A stretch of DNA of 64,000 bases from Mariniphaga sediminis (GTDB taxonomy: Bacteria > Bacteroidota > Bacteroidia > Bacteroidales > Prolixibacteraceae), in contig NZ_QWET01000021.1 in the NCBI RefSeq assembly GCF_003573545.1, forward strand, positions 1-64,000, written 5' to 3'. The translations under genes were made by a program, and so were the position numbers. Positions within the stretch are counted from its first letter, which is position 1. Every line of letters begins with the position of its first letter. Of the stretch, positions 45,934 to 54,054 are shown in pieces. The notes under the pieces are model-generated. The model saw only the letters and a list, made by a program, of their open reading frames with translations. It was not told the origin of the DNA and made no database searches.

Positions 45934-46034
45934 CACGCACGAAAAACAGGAGTTCTTTTATACGATAGAAATGTTGAAGTAGCTAAGCTTTCACGCTGAA
46001 AGTATTTGGCAGCTTTTCCACAAATAATATAAAC

Positions 46035-46090
46035 AGCGAGTTGGGTGAGTGGTTAAACCGGTAGGTACCGGATACGAAACCAGTCATCTT
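46035..46090 (+). pseudogene. Degenerate tRNA-Ser-like fragment
   Basis: TGGGTGAGTGG (46042-46052) repeats exactly the D-arm of the intact tRNA-Ser 73 nt downstream. The following bases (GGTTAAACC, GTACCGGATACGAAACC) resemble the D and variable arms, but no acceptor or anticodon stem can be built. It may be a decayed duplicate or an integration scar. Confidence 0.45.
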
Positions 46091-46107
46091 TCTGTGAAAA
46101 GAAAAAA

Positions 46108-46196
46108 GGTGAGGTGGGTGAGTGGCTGAAACCACCGGTTTGCTAAACCGGCGTACGGGTAATACTGTACCGCGGGTTCGAATCCCGCCCTCACCG
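46108..46196 (+). tRNA. tRNA-Ser (GCT)
   Basis: Acceptor GGTGAGG (46108-46114) pairs with CCTCACC (46189-46195), discriminator G. The anticodon arm is CCGGT-TTGCTAA-ACCGG with GCT at 46142-46144. It has a long class II variable arm (CGTACGGG...CTGTACCG) and the T arm GCGGG-TTCGAAT-CCCGC. CCA is not encoded. It reads AGC/AGU codons. Confidence 0.97.
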
Positions 46197-46201
46197 CTTT
46201 T

Positions 46202-46236
46202 ATACTCCAAAGCTTTTGCGGAGGAGTATTTTTTTA
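46202..46236 (+). terminator. Hairpin with T-run between tRNA-Ser and tRNA-Pro
   Basis: ATACTCC (46202-46208) pairs with GGAGTAT (46223-46229), then seven T. It would end tRNA-Ser transcripts, so tRNA-Pro may need a promoter of its own or rely on read-through. Confidence 0.75.
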
Positions 46237-46273
46237 GTTCTTAAAACATAACGCTGAAATTTCAGTGTATGAA

Positions 46274-46348
46274 CGGGGTATAGCGCAGTCCGGTTAGCGC
46301 ACCTGCTTTGGGAGCAGGGGGTCGCAGGTTCGAATCCTGCTACCCCGA
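46274..46348 (+). tRNA. tRNA-Pro (TGG)
   Basis: Acceptor CGGGGTA (46274-46280) pairs with TACCCCG (46341-46347), discriminator A. The anticodon loop TTTGGGA between CCTGC and GCAGG gives anticodon TGG, and the T arm is GCAGG-TTCGAAT-CCTGC. CCA is not encoded. The TGG anticodon reads CCN codons. Confidence 0.97.
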
Positions 46349-46360
46349 CGGCTGAAAATG

Positions 46361-46392
46361 AAGGAGTTAGATTGAAATCTGACTCCTTTTTA
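46361..46392 (+). terminator. Terminator after tRNA-Pro
   Basis: Thirteen-base stem AAGGAGTTAGATT/AATCTGACTCCTT with one wobble pair, then a T-run. Confidence 0.9.
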
Positions 46393-46634
46393 TTTTACAT
46401 GTGTACAACATAGGTACAACAAAATCAACCATTACATATCACTACATAATCGATGGATTTTGAATGTTATCCAACATTTCGAAGTCTAATACCATCCAAA
46501 CAACGACAAATGCTGCCACTACAACAGCTTTCCCTTGTTTTCATCTATCTGATTCAGTAATTTTAGTTTCTTGATTTTCAATGCTGTTGAAAACAGAAAA
46601 CAAAGCCAGTTTTTACTCAAAAAAGTCATTGTAG

Positions 46635-47221
46635 ATGGAAATTATTATTCAGAAAACAGGAAGGTTACTGTATCTGCTCAACCGAAAAGGGAAAAGATTA
46701 CTCAGTACACAGGTTTTAAGGAATCATACTTCCATGATTCTGTTTATCATGCTGGTTTGCTCTATTACTATTTTAACCATGTTTTGGGCATGGGGATATC
46801 CGGTTCTCAAAATCATAATATATATTTCGGCTACCTTGATAATACTATTTATCATTTTAGTTTTTGTTAGTTCCTGGCATGAAGCCATACGACTTCATCG
46901 GAACGAGCTTGTATCCTGTTTTCATTTTAAACGCAGTAACATCTGTGGAATTCATTTACCGGATTTAGGGTTTTCTGATTCTGATCGGGAAGAATTAAAC
47001 CTGATTCTTACAACCTGCGACCTTCACGAAATGGAGGAATCAGAGATTTTAAAAAGGAACGCAAAGAAGTTCTGTTCAAATTTATCGAATCCACATTTAT
47101 TTTAAATGGCCGGGAGGTAAACAGGGCGAGTCTGAACTCGCGGTTTTCAGAGTGGGTGAATGAAAGTGAAATAGAATTTTCTGAAAAGCTGGAACCTTTT
47201 CGGAAAATTCTTGGGCGGTAG
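46635..47221 (+). pseudogene. Frameshifted gene beside the tRNA genes
   Basis: The first frame (46635-47105) encodes two membrane helices, then a soluble part (CGIHLPDLGFSDSDREELNLIL). From about 47030 the sense continues in another frame to TAG 47221, reading GGIRDFKKERKEVLFKFIES and then RASLNSRFSEWVNESE. Both look like real protein, with the switch near a run of A residues at 47050-47056, so a one-base indel has probably split one gene. The second part resembles small proteins of Bacteroidota mobile elements. Function unknown. The 240 nt before it hold no gene, only short repeats of GTACAAC near 46405-46425. Confidence 0.55.
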
Positions 47222-47499
47222 AAGGTATTTCTCCCGTAATTTGCCCGTAATTCAAAGCATTTGGTTGTAAGCTCCTGTTTATGTGAAAATGATAACTTAT
47301 CAATGGAACAATAAAGGGCCGGAGGAACAAAATTGAGCCATCCGTCGTGGTATTGTTTTATTGTTTCCCTCGGCAGGCGGAGCGATGAAAAATGTGTCCC
47401 TTAATTTTACCAGGTATTAAAAACTCTCAAGGTGAAATCAATTATGGGTGGTTTGGATGATGGGCACGAACAACATTCTCATCTTATTCACAGAGCCTT
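47222..47499. other. Gene-free gap after the frameshifted gene
   Basis: About 280 nt with no supported gene, RNA or clear hairpin. It separates the tRNA-side remnant from the convergent GT4 gene. Confidence 0.5.
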
Positions 47500-49746
47500 T
47501 CATACCAATTTTAAATCCGATCTGTGAAACTCTTCGTAGGCCTGCAATACTGTCAGATGTGAAATTAAATAAGCGAGCGAACTTTCAGCGCCCTGATTGC
47601 GGTTTACTCCATAACTTTCGAACCCATCGCAACATCCTTTGGTTTCAAAATCATACAAACTCATCCGCAAATCATTTTCACCTAAAAACCACAGAAAAGA
47701 TGTATATAATTTATTGAGATAATCCTTGTCGTTTGTCACGGAATATGCCTGGTGATACATTAAAACCATTGACATTGCATCGATGGGCTGTTGCGCAAAG
47801 ACAGAACGTTCGCCCTCTTTTTTATACCACTTTTCGTTTCCAATTATCGAAAGGTAGTTATCCTTTAATGTATGACTGGTCAGAAAATTCATGGTAGTGA
47901 TAGCTATTTGCGTAATTTTATCGTCATTCAGTATTTCGGCTGAATGCAGCAATGCCAAAGGCAAAATTCCATTGTCATAAGCCAGCAACGATTCAAACCA
48001 ATTCCAATCAGGGGTCTGGTTTTCCCTATAATGTTTGATTAATACATTCGAGAGGTTCCTCAACCTTTCCGTCATGGAATCGTCAGAAGGATTGCTTTTC
48101 AGGTAATAACTGATTCCAATCATTGTATTGGCAATTCCCCGAATGGATTTTAATTTTTCAAAATTGGGCGATGCATTAAAAAATACCAATTTACCAGTCT
48201 GATAGTAAGCATCGTTGGGAGCATTTCCCAACAAATACCCAAGCGCCCAGATTGTTCTGCCAAACGAATCTTCTGAACCAATTTTATCCAAGAAATTCCG
48301 GTTAAAACTCAGAAAGTTCCTGAAAGTACCATTTGTGTTTTGCATGTAATGGATATAACTTAAAAAAATGGGGGACAATTCAAGCGCCCGCATATCTTTT
48401 TTCTGTCGGTATGCCATTAAAACCATTAACAAAGCCCTCGAATTATCATCCAGGCAATAACCTTCCTTTAAATTCGGAATACCAAACTTAGCATGTTGAA
48501 TAATGCCGGTATCATCAGTCAATCTATTAATATGCGCAAGCGAAAAGGGGGGAAGAATAAGCAAATCAGGCTCCGTTTCTTTTTGAAGGGCAACTGAGTG
48601 CTCATCCTTCATTATATTTTCTACAAGTGCTACATATCTTTCCCCAATTTGTGGCCATGTAATTTTTTTCCCATATTCGCCGGCTTTGTTTTTTAGTTTA
48701 CTTAGTTCTTCAGGCTTATCAAGAAGTTCGTTTAAGGTTTTCGCAAGTTCTGTCGAATCATTAAAATTGAATAACCTGCCTCTACCTTTAGCCAGCAATT
48801 CAGCTGCATGCCAGTAAGGTGTAGATAAAACGGCCGCACCCACTCCGACAGCATACGAAAGGGTTCCGCTGGTAATTTGGGCTTCATTCAAGTAAGGTGT
48901 AATGTAAATATCACAGGCATATAAATACTTGAATAAATCCTGCTCGTCGATAAATTCGTTTAGAAATATAACATGATTTTCAAGCTGAAGATTTTTCACC
49001 AAACGAAGAAGAAAAATTCGGTATTCTTCGCCAGAATGCCTTAGCACATTGGGATGGGTTTTACCCAAAACGATGTATATTAGATTCGGAAATTTTTGAA
49101 CCACTTCCGGCAATGCTTTAATTACAGTTTCAATGCCCTTACTTCGTCCGATAAAACCAAAAGTAAGCAGTACTTTCTTTTTTTCAAGTTTAAAATCTTT
49201 TTTCGATTTTTCGGGACTAAAATGGATATCAGGGACGCCATGTTCAATCAGTGCAATTTTTTTTTTGGGCACATCGTAAACACTTACCAGAAACTCAACT
49301 GCCTTGTGGCTCATTACTACAATTTTATGAGCCATTTTGCAAATTTCTTTCAAAATTGCCTTTTCATTGTACGAAGGTGTTTTGAGTATGGTATGAAGTG
49401 TAACAATAAGTGGAATCTCAAGCCGGTGAAGCAAAGGAAGGATATAAACACCACTCTGTCCTCCGAATATGCCAAATTCGTGCTGTAAAATACAAACGTC
49501 CGCACCACTGAGATTAATGTATTTTACGGCTTTTAAATAATCTTCCTGATGCTCTTGCCGGATGGTAACTTTAACTTCTTCAGGGTATTTATATGAGACA
49601 TCATTGTCATTTATTGCAATCACAAAACCTTCAAGCACATGTTCATTTTTCAGATTGTGCGCTAACATTGATTTAAACAGATTATTTGTGAAGGTTCCTA
49701 TGCCGCATTCGCGGGTTGGATATGTTGCAATATAAGAGATTTTCAT
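47500..49746 (-). CDS. GT4 glycosyltransferase with C-terminal alpha-barrel domain
   Basis: 748-aa two-domain protein. Residues 1-385 are a GT-B fold family 4 transferase: the N-terminal TYPTRECGIGTFTNNL, QHEFGIFGG, the sugar-nucleotide site LTFGFIGRSKGIE, and the EAQITSGTLSYAVGVG E-x7-E region. Residues 400-748 form an alpha/alpha barrel like those of glycoside-active proteins (CLDDNSRALLMVLMAY, GRTIWALGYLLGNAP). In Bacteroidota this architecture commonly neighbours GH130 phosphorylase genes. A broken GH130 gene lies 10 kb away, in the same island. Likely role: synthesis or turnover of a mannose-type glycan; substrate not shown. Confidence 0.85.
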   Translation of the reverse strand: MKISYIATYPTRECGIGTFTNNLFKSMLAHNLKNEHVLEGFVIAINDNDVSYKYPEEVKVTIRQEHQEDYLKAVKYINLSGADVCILQHEFGIFGGQSGVYILPLLHRLEIPLIVTLHTILKTPSYNEKAILKEICKMAHKIVVMSHKAVEFLVSVYDVPKKKIALIEHGVPDIHFSPEKSKKDFKLEKKKVLLTFGFIGRSKGIETVIKALPEVVQKFPNLIYIVLGKTHPNVLRHSGEEYRIFLLRLVKNLQLENHVIFLNEFIDEQDLFKYLYACDIYITPYLNEAQITSGTLSYAVGVGAAVLSTPYWHAAELLAKGRGRLFNFNDSTELAKTLNELLDKPEELSKLKNKAGEYGKKITWPQIGERYVALVENIMKDEHSVALQKETEPDLLILPPFSLAHINRLTDDTGIIQHAKFGIPNLKEGYCLDDNSRALLMVLMAYRQKKDMRALELSPIFLSYIHYMQNTNGTFRNFLSFNRNFLDKIGSEDSFGRTIWALGYLLGNAPNDAYYQTGKLVFFNASPNFEKLKSIRGIANTMIGISYYLKSNPSDDSMTERLRNLSNVLIKHYRENQTPDWNWFESLLAYDNGILPLALLHSAEILNDDKITQIAITTMNFLTSHTLKDNYLSIIGNEKWYKKEGERSVFAQQPIDAMSMVLMYHQAYSVTNDKDYLNKLYTSFLWFLGENDLRMSLYDFETKGCCDGFESYGVNRNQGAESSLAYLISHLTVLQAYEEFHRSDLKLV

Positions 49747-49779
49747 GTAGACAAATATTAGAATAAAGACAAAACCTGT

Positions 49780-49793
49780 CTGCCGAAAGGCAG
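49780..49793. terminator. Small CTGCC-GAAA-GGCAG hairpin
   Basis: Perfect 5-bp stem with a GAAA tetraloop in the gap between the GT4 gene and the next upstream gene. No strong T-run, so weak evidence for termination. Confidence 0.35.
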
Positions 49794-49869
49794 AAAATTA
49801 AGACACAAAACAGAAATTAACCCTAATCTTACTTACCAAAACTCCTTTGCCATGGTTATCATTTTTAAG

Positions 49870-50073
49870 TTACTGGGTTTTAGAAAGTAATTTCCCTATA
49901 TCTTTTTTGCCGGGTGGAATGAGTTCCCGTTCAAAATAGACCAATTCTTTATGCGTAAGGTCTTCTTGTATCTGACAATAATAAATCCGGGCAACATAGC
50001 GCCTGACGAGCAAATTCAGGGTTGGATTAACCTTTGCCTGCACAATATCACCTGCTTTATATTTGTTCTCCAT
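49870..50073 (-). CDS. Small SH3/KOW-like conserved protein
   Basis: 67-aa protein (KYKAGDIVQAKVNPTLNLLVRR, then YYCQIQEDLTHKELVYFEREL). The beta-rich start with Gly-Asp-Ile-Val resembles a KOW/SH3-like barrel. Short proteins of this kind recur in Bacteroidota stress-gene groups. I do not know its function. Confidence 0.65.
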   Translation of the reverse strand: MENKYKAGDIVQAKVNPTLNLLVRRYVARIYYCQIQEDLTHKELVYFERELIPPGKKDIGKLLSKTQ

Positions 50074-50148
50074 TTTTATGTTTTAAATTGTTCTCTACTG
50101 TTTTTTCATCCCCTATCTTTCCCTTTAGAATTCTATTAAAATGAAAAA

Positions 50149-50277
50149 TCAGATTATGCTTGAATCATTTTTCACAGCTTTCTTTACCGCTTTATCGGCT
50201 CTTTTTTCTTTAAGGCTTTTTACAGCTTCCTTTTTCATGTTTCTTCTTTCTTTTCCTTCTTTACTTTTCGTCATCAT
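50149..50277 (-). CDS. Tiny lysine-rich protein
   Basis: A 42-codon frame from tandem ATG codons at 50277 to TGA 50149-50151: MMTKSKEGKERRNMKKEAVK, then SLKEKRADKAVKKAVKND. It is very basic, helical, and lies between the cupin and the 67-aa gene on the same strand. No Shine-Dalgarno is visible. The bias and position suggest a real small gene, perhaps nucleic-acid or membrane binding, but length alone cannot prove it. Confidence 0.45.
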   Translation of the reverse strand: MMTKSKEGKERRNMKKEAVKSLKEKRADKAVKKAVKNDSSII

Positions 50278-50298
50278 ATTTATTTTTAAATATTTCTA

Positions 50299-50649
50299 TT
50301 ATAATGTACTCCCTTCATATCCGCTTTTAATTACTGTTGAAATCATTTTAACCCGACCATTTGCCCGCACAATATTTGATGAGTGTGCCGGAATAATAAT
50401 ACCTTGTCCCATTTGAAGTATGTTTGACTGATCATCAATTACAACTTCGGCGGTTCCTTCAATAATTTGAATAAAAGTATCGAACGGAGAAATTTTTTCT
50501 GCCAACGCTTCGCCGGTGTCGATGGCAATAACGCTAATATTCCCTGTAGTTTTTCGGATAATTGTTTTGCTAACCACTGAATTGGGGACATACTCAATGA
50601 TTTTGATGAGAATATGGATTTCCGACTTTTCAATTTCATTTGTTTGCAT
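50299..50649 (-). CDS. Cupin-domain protein
   Basis: 116-aa single cupin barrel with FDTFIQIIEGTAEVVIDDQ and MGQGIIIPAHSSN, the two cupin motifs. Only one metal-type His (PAHSS) is kept in motif 2 and none in motif 1, so metal binding is doubtful. Small cupins of this type act as stress-linked or sugar-binding proteins. The start ATG 50649 follows a leader of about 20 nt from the operator-promoter at 50675-50741. Confidence 0.82.
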   Translation of the reverse strand: MQTNEIEKSEIHILIKIIEYVPNSVVSKTIIRKTTGNISVIAIDTGEALAEKISPFDTFIQIIEGTAEVVIDDQSNILQMGQGIIIPAHSSNIVRANGRVKMISTVIKSGYEGSTL

Positions 50650-50674
50650 CAGTTTCCAACTTTGATATTCTTAA

Positions 50675-50741
50675 CAAAGTTACTTCTGCTCAATTCAAAA
50701 GAGTTACATAATTGATGTTTTAATTTACATCATTCACACAT
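50675..50741 (-). promoter_or_regulatory. Operator A: 21-nt direct repeat plus -10-like box
   Basis: Forward-strand GTTACATAATTG (50703-50714) and TTTACATCATTC (50724-50735), start-to-start 21 nt, then ACACAT (50736-50741). On the minus strand the box TAACTTTG (50682-50675) lies 20 nt below the repeats, with no TTTG at -33. This is the layout of an activator-dependent promoter for the cupin gene. Confidence 0.65.
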
Positions 50742-50793
50742 TTTGAAAAATGGTAACCAGTATTTTAGTTTTATTAAATACCTGAAGGGTTTA

Positions 50794-50945
50794 GATTATT
50801 CACACATCTTCAGGTGTCTCGCGGCGTTTGTTTTTTTTGCTATTTGAAATGAATGGGAGGTAGTCCGGTATATTTTTAAAACTGATTTGAGAGATGAGTC
50901 ACACTGCTGTAGTGCATTTATACAAACTTCTGAGATGAAGTTTAT
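50794..50945 (-). pseudogene. Decayed 3' end of an AraC-type regulator gene
   Basis: About 150 nt closely match the 3' end of the AraC gene at 54047: the shared strings ATTATTCACACATCTTCA, CGGCGTTTGTTTTT, TCCGGTATATTTTT and ACTG-TGTAATGCATTT-like segments occur in the same order. Indels break the frame and the 5' three quarters are missing. It is a partial duplicate of that gene or the remains of a paralogue, lying directly after the RelA/SpoT gene. Confidence 0.7.
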
Positions 50946-50950
50946 GCAGT

Positions 50951-51940
50951 TTATAATCTATCGAATGCTGTAAATATTTTACGTTGATGACCGGATAAAA
51001 TTTTCGCAAAATTGTTAATATCTGAACGATATAAACAATAGCGTATTTTTGTGTACGGATTCAAGCTTTGCTTTATCTCTTTTTCTATTGAATTGGCAAT
51101 GGTAAGATAATTTTGGATTGCTTCATTTAATTGACCTTCTGTAAAACTATTTCTCAATTGCAATATTTCCTGAACAAAACCATCCACCTTAAATTCAACA
51201 AAATTATAGGCGGGAAAATATTTTAAGGCAATAAATAAAAACCGAAAAACATCCAATGATTTATTTGTTTCTATTCTGTCACCTTTTTTTAGACGATCAC
51301 TAATTTTTTTTTCGGCGTGAAATATTTCATTTTTTATGTTTGAGAATTCGTCATCCGCTATTTCAAACAATGCTGATAAGCGATTTATCCGGCGCTTAAG
51401 TGATTGAGGAATACTTTTTTTGTATTTAATTTTATGATCTAAAACACTCCACGCATCCTGAATCACTGTACGAATCTGGAGTTCAACTTTAATGCCTTTA
51501 AAATTATGCGCATCAGGGACACCATCCAGTTTGCTTTTCAGAATCAGTTGTAAATGCAAACTTTTATATCCGAATTTGTCATCTGTTTTTTCCAACTGAC
51601 TGCTTTTATCTGTAGTTTCAATTTCAGTAAAGTATCTTTTAAGTCCCCGCCTTATTTGATTCACTTCTTCATTGTAAAAACACACAGCCCTTATTCCAAT
51701 CAGGTCAGTAAGACAATCGCTGATTTTTGTGATATCATCATCCGGTTTCAGCAAAGGCAGGTACTTTCTCTCAAATTTGCTGATGCATTCATTAAAGCTT
51801 TTAGTTCTGCCATTGACTGTTTCCACTTTGGGAATAGAAGAAATTACGCGGCAGAAAAATTTTACAGATGCGTTATGAAAGTCCAGTTTTTGATCGTACC
51901 AGATTTTAAATTCATTGATTTTTTTATCAAGCTCATTCAT
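50951..51940 (-). CDS. RelA/SpoT-type alarmone synthetase
   Basis: 329-aa protein with a RelA/SpoT synthetase domain (about 20-200): DCLTDLIGIRAVCFYNEEV, DDKFGYKSLHLQL, and VELQIRTVIQDAWSVLDHKI, containing the ATP and GTP-site residues of the family. No hydrolase HD domain, no TGS or ACT domains. The C-terminal 130 residues are helical. It fits a small alarmone synthetase making (p)ppGpp-like nucleotides, or a toxin relative. No antitoxin-like gene is adjacent. The N-terminus abuts the truncated desaturase (11-nt gap). Confidence 0.88.
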   Translation of the reverse strand: MNELDKKINEFKIWYDQKLDFHNASVKFFCRVISSIPKVETVNGRTKSFNECISKFERKYLPLLKPDDDITKISDCLTDLIGIRAVCFYNEEVNQIRRGLKRYFTEIETTDKSSQLEKTDDKFGYKSLHLQLILKSKLDGVPDAHNFKGIKVELQIRTVIQDAWSVLDHKIKYKKSIPQSLKRRINRLSALFEIADDEFSNIKNEIFHAEKKISDRLKKGDRIETNKSLDVFRFLFIALKYFPAYNFVEFKVDGFVQEILQLRNSFTEGQLNEAIQNYLTIANSIEKEIKQSLNPYTKIRYCLYRSDINNFAKILSGHQRKIFTAFDRL

Positions 51941-51951
51941 CTAAACCTCCA

Positions 51952-52353
51952 TTACCTTACTTTTTTTAATGGATGGTGAGGCGAAAACCCTAAGATTCCC
52001 GGAGGAGCGATATCCTCGTCTTGCCCTTCGATGTTGGCAAATCCATGATAGATCATGTTGTGTTGATAGTGCCGGTTAGGAGGAAACTCACCCAGCAGAT
52101 ATAAAGAATTTCCAAATAACTTGTTCACCCACCGGTGTTTCGAAAAAGAACCGTGATTGGCATCGTGCATGGGAACCATCCCCAATCCCATATTAAGCCT
52201 GAATACTAATGCAAGTATTACTGAAGGAACCAGTCCTGAAATCATCAGGATAGAAGGAGAAATGTACAGTAAGGTCATGAAAATAGTTTTTACGGAAATT
52301 TTTTGAATACCATACGGTTGATTGTTGTTTTTGCTAAAATATTCGTTTACCAA
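51952..52353 (-). pseudogene. Truncated fatty acid desaturase
   Basis: 133 codons that match the start of a membrane fatty acid desaturase: two membrane segments, the first histidine box HDANHGSF and the second-box region HYQHNMIYHG. It stops at PHHPLKKVR, about a third of the usual 360-aa length. The third His box is gone, so it cannot be an active desaturase. The break lies only 12 nt from the RelA/SpoT start, consistent with a deletion. Confidence 0.8.
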
Positions 52354-52400
52354 ACTTTTAATTTCTGTTGTAAAATTGACAATAACTTTTCCTTGATAAT

Positions 52401-53900
52401 TTAATATTTATGCTTTTTTTGTCTGAGTCCGTAAATGGTTCTGAAATGGTATCCGTAAACCGTGTATGTAACTGCATCAACCATTAGTTTTGGTTTGTTG
52501 AAAAGGATCCAAATCATAAATTTCCAGTATTCGGTTCTTCCCTTACTGAGAAAACCAATAACAAAAACCGATTTTAGAAAAGCCATCAGCAGGTTAAATT
52601 TTATTCTACTTTGTCCTTTAGCCAACCGGTTGTAATTCAGTAATAACCGCCTAACCCTTTGGTAATAGGGCTTTACCGAATAAATATTGGTGATTATTCT
52701 TTTATAACCTTCCTGAAGCTCATTGTAATCCATTTTGGGAATAAAATTCATTGATGAATCAGTATTATTCCCTGTGGCTTCAATGGTTAATCTGTTTTCT
52801 GCTTCTAACTGTTTGTATAGTTTAGTGTTTTTAGGTGCATTCAATAATCCAACCATGGCCGAAACAATTCCACTTTTCTGAATAAAATCGATTTGGCGCT
52901 GAAAAACAGACGGTGTATCGCTGTCGAAGCCAACAATAAAACCACCTGAAACCTGAATTCCAGCCTGTTGTATCTTTTTAACGCTTTGAATAAGATCCCT
53001 GTTTTTGTTCTGCACTTTATTGCATGCCTGAAGAGATAATTCATCGGGTGTTTCTATGCCAATAAAAGCAGCATTAAAACCGGCATCAATCAATTGCGAC
53101 ATAAGCTCTTTATCATCCGCAAGATTTATTGAACTCTGGATGCTAAAATTAAAGGGGTATTTGTGACTTTGCATCCATTTCTTCATTTCCGGGAGCAGGT
53201 TCTTTTTTATTTCCTTTATATTCCCGATAAAATTATCGTCAACAATTGAAACTGCCCCGCGCCAATGAATGGTATTATACAAGAAATCCAGTTCGCGTAT
53301 GATCTGGGCCGTATTTTTCATTCTCATTTTATGCCCCAATAGTGATGTAATTTCACAAAAATTGCAGTTATACGGACAGCCGCGTGTAACCTGAATATTC
53401 ATAGTAGCATAATCTTTAACCGACAACAAATGGAAATCGGGAACCGGTGTTAATGAAAGGTCAGCATATTCATCCGTAGCATAAATCCGTTGCGGTTGTC
53501 CTGCATTTAAATCAGCCAGGAAAAAGGGCATGGTTATCTCTGCTTCATTCAAAATAAAGTAATCAACTTCCGGATAATTCTGATGTTCCTGTGTAAAAAG
53601 CGGGCCTCCAGCAACTATTTTTTTGTTCCATTTTTTACTTTCTTCAATTACCTTGTTTACCGATTCTTTTTGAATATACATGGCGCTGATAAAAACATAA
53701 TCAGCCCACTGAACATCACTTGTCCGAAGTGTGGTTATATTCAAATCCACCAGTCTTTTCTCCCACGTATCTGGCAGCATTGCCGACACAGTAATTAAAC
53801 CAAGTGGGGGTACTGCAGCTTTTTTAGAGATAAATTTCAAGGCATGGGTAAAACTCCAGAAAGAGTCGGGACATTTCGGATAGACCAATAATACTTTCAT
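52401..53900 (-). CDS. B12-binding-domain radical SAM protein (DUF4070 type)
   Basis: 499-aa enzyme. An N-terminal cobalamin-binding-like domain (1-150; VPPLGLITVSAML, AGGPLFT) is followed by a radical SAM barrel with C175, C179 and C182 (CPYNCNFC) holding the 4Fe-4S cluster, then a C-terminal DUF4070 part. The classical DxHxxG cobalamin motif is not obvious. Proteins with this build include HpnP, which methylates hopanoids at C-2, but hopanoid genes are not in the window, so a lipid or other small-molecule methylation is only a guess. The operator site at 54016-54054 lies about 115 nt upstream of its start. Confidence 0.85.
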   Translation of the reverse strand: MKVLLVYPKCPDSFWSFTHALKFISKKAAVPPLGLITVSAMLPDTWEKRLVDLNITTLRTSDVQWADYVFISAMYIQKESVNKVIEESKKWNKKIVAGGPLFTQEHQNYPEVDYFILNEAEITMPFFLADLNAGQPQRIYATDEYADLSLTPVPDFHLLSVKDYATMNIQVTRGCPYNCNFCEITSLLGHKMRMKNTAQIIRELDFLYNTIHWRGAVSIVDDNFIGNIKEIKKNLLPEMKKWMQSHKYPFNFSIQSSINLADDKELMSQLIDAGFNAAFIGIETPDELSLQACNKVQNKNRDLIQSVKKIQQAGIQVSGGFIVGFDSDTPSVFQRQIDFIQKSGIVSAMVGLLNAPKNTKLYKQLEAENRLTIEATGNNTDSSMNFIPKMDYNELQEGYKRIITNIYSVKPYYQRVRRLLLNYNRLAKGQSRIKFNLLMAFLKSVFVIGFLSKGRTEYWKFMIWILFNKPKLMVDAVTYTVYGYHFRTIYGLRQKKHKY

Positions 53901-54015
53901 TTCTAATATTTATTGAATTATCATATAAAAGCATTGTAATTGCCATCCTTTTTTGAGAAAACAATTCTAAAGCAACACTTTAAGCGTAAATTTCGTGATT
54001 AAGGTTGAGGAATGT

Positions 54016-54054
54016 GTTACACAATTCTGAAGAATATTTACATTATTCACACAT
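54016..54054 (-). promoter_or_regulatory. Operator E: 21-nt direct repeat overlapping the AraC stop
   Basis: GTTACACAATTC (54016-54027) and TTTACATTATTC (54037-54048), start-to-start 21 nt, then ACACAT (54049-54054). The AraC stop (54047-54049) lies inside it. It faces the radical SAM gene. No TAACTTTR box is visible at the distance seen in operators A and C. Confidence 0.55.

Noticed and set aside
45983-46210. Minus-strand 75-codon frame over tRNA-Ser
   Set aside because: It is antisense to the tRNA-Ser and its fragment; the product (GEGGIRTRGTVLP) is the well-known spurious protein from tRNA-Ser genes.
50141-50416. Plus-strand 91-codon frame
   Set aside because: It is antisense to the cupin and lysine-rich frames and is low in complexity (Phe/Leu-rich).
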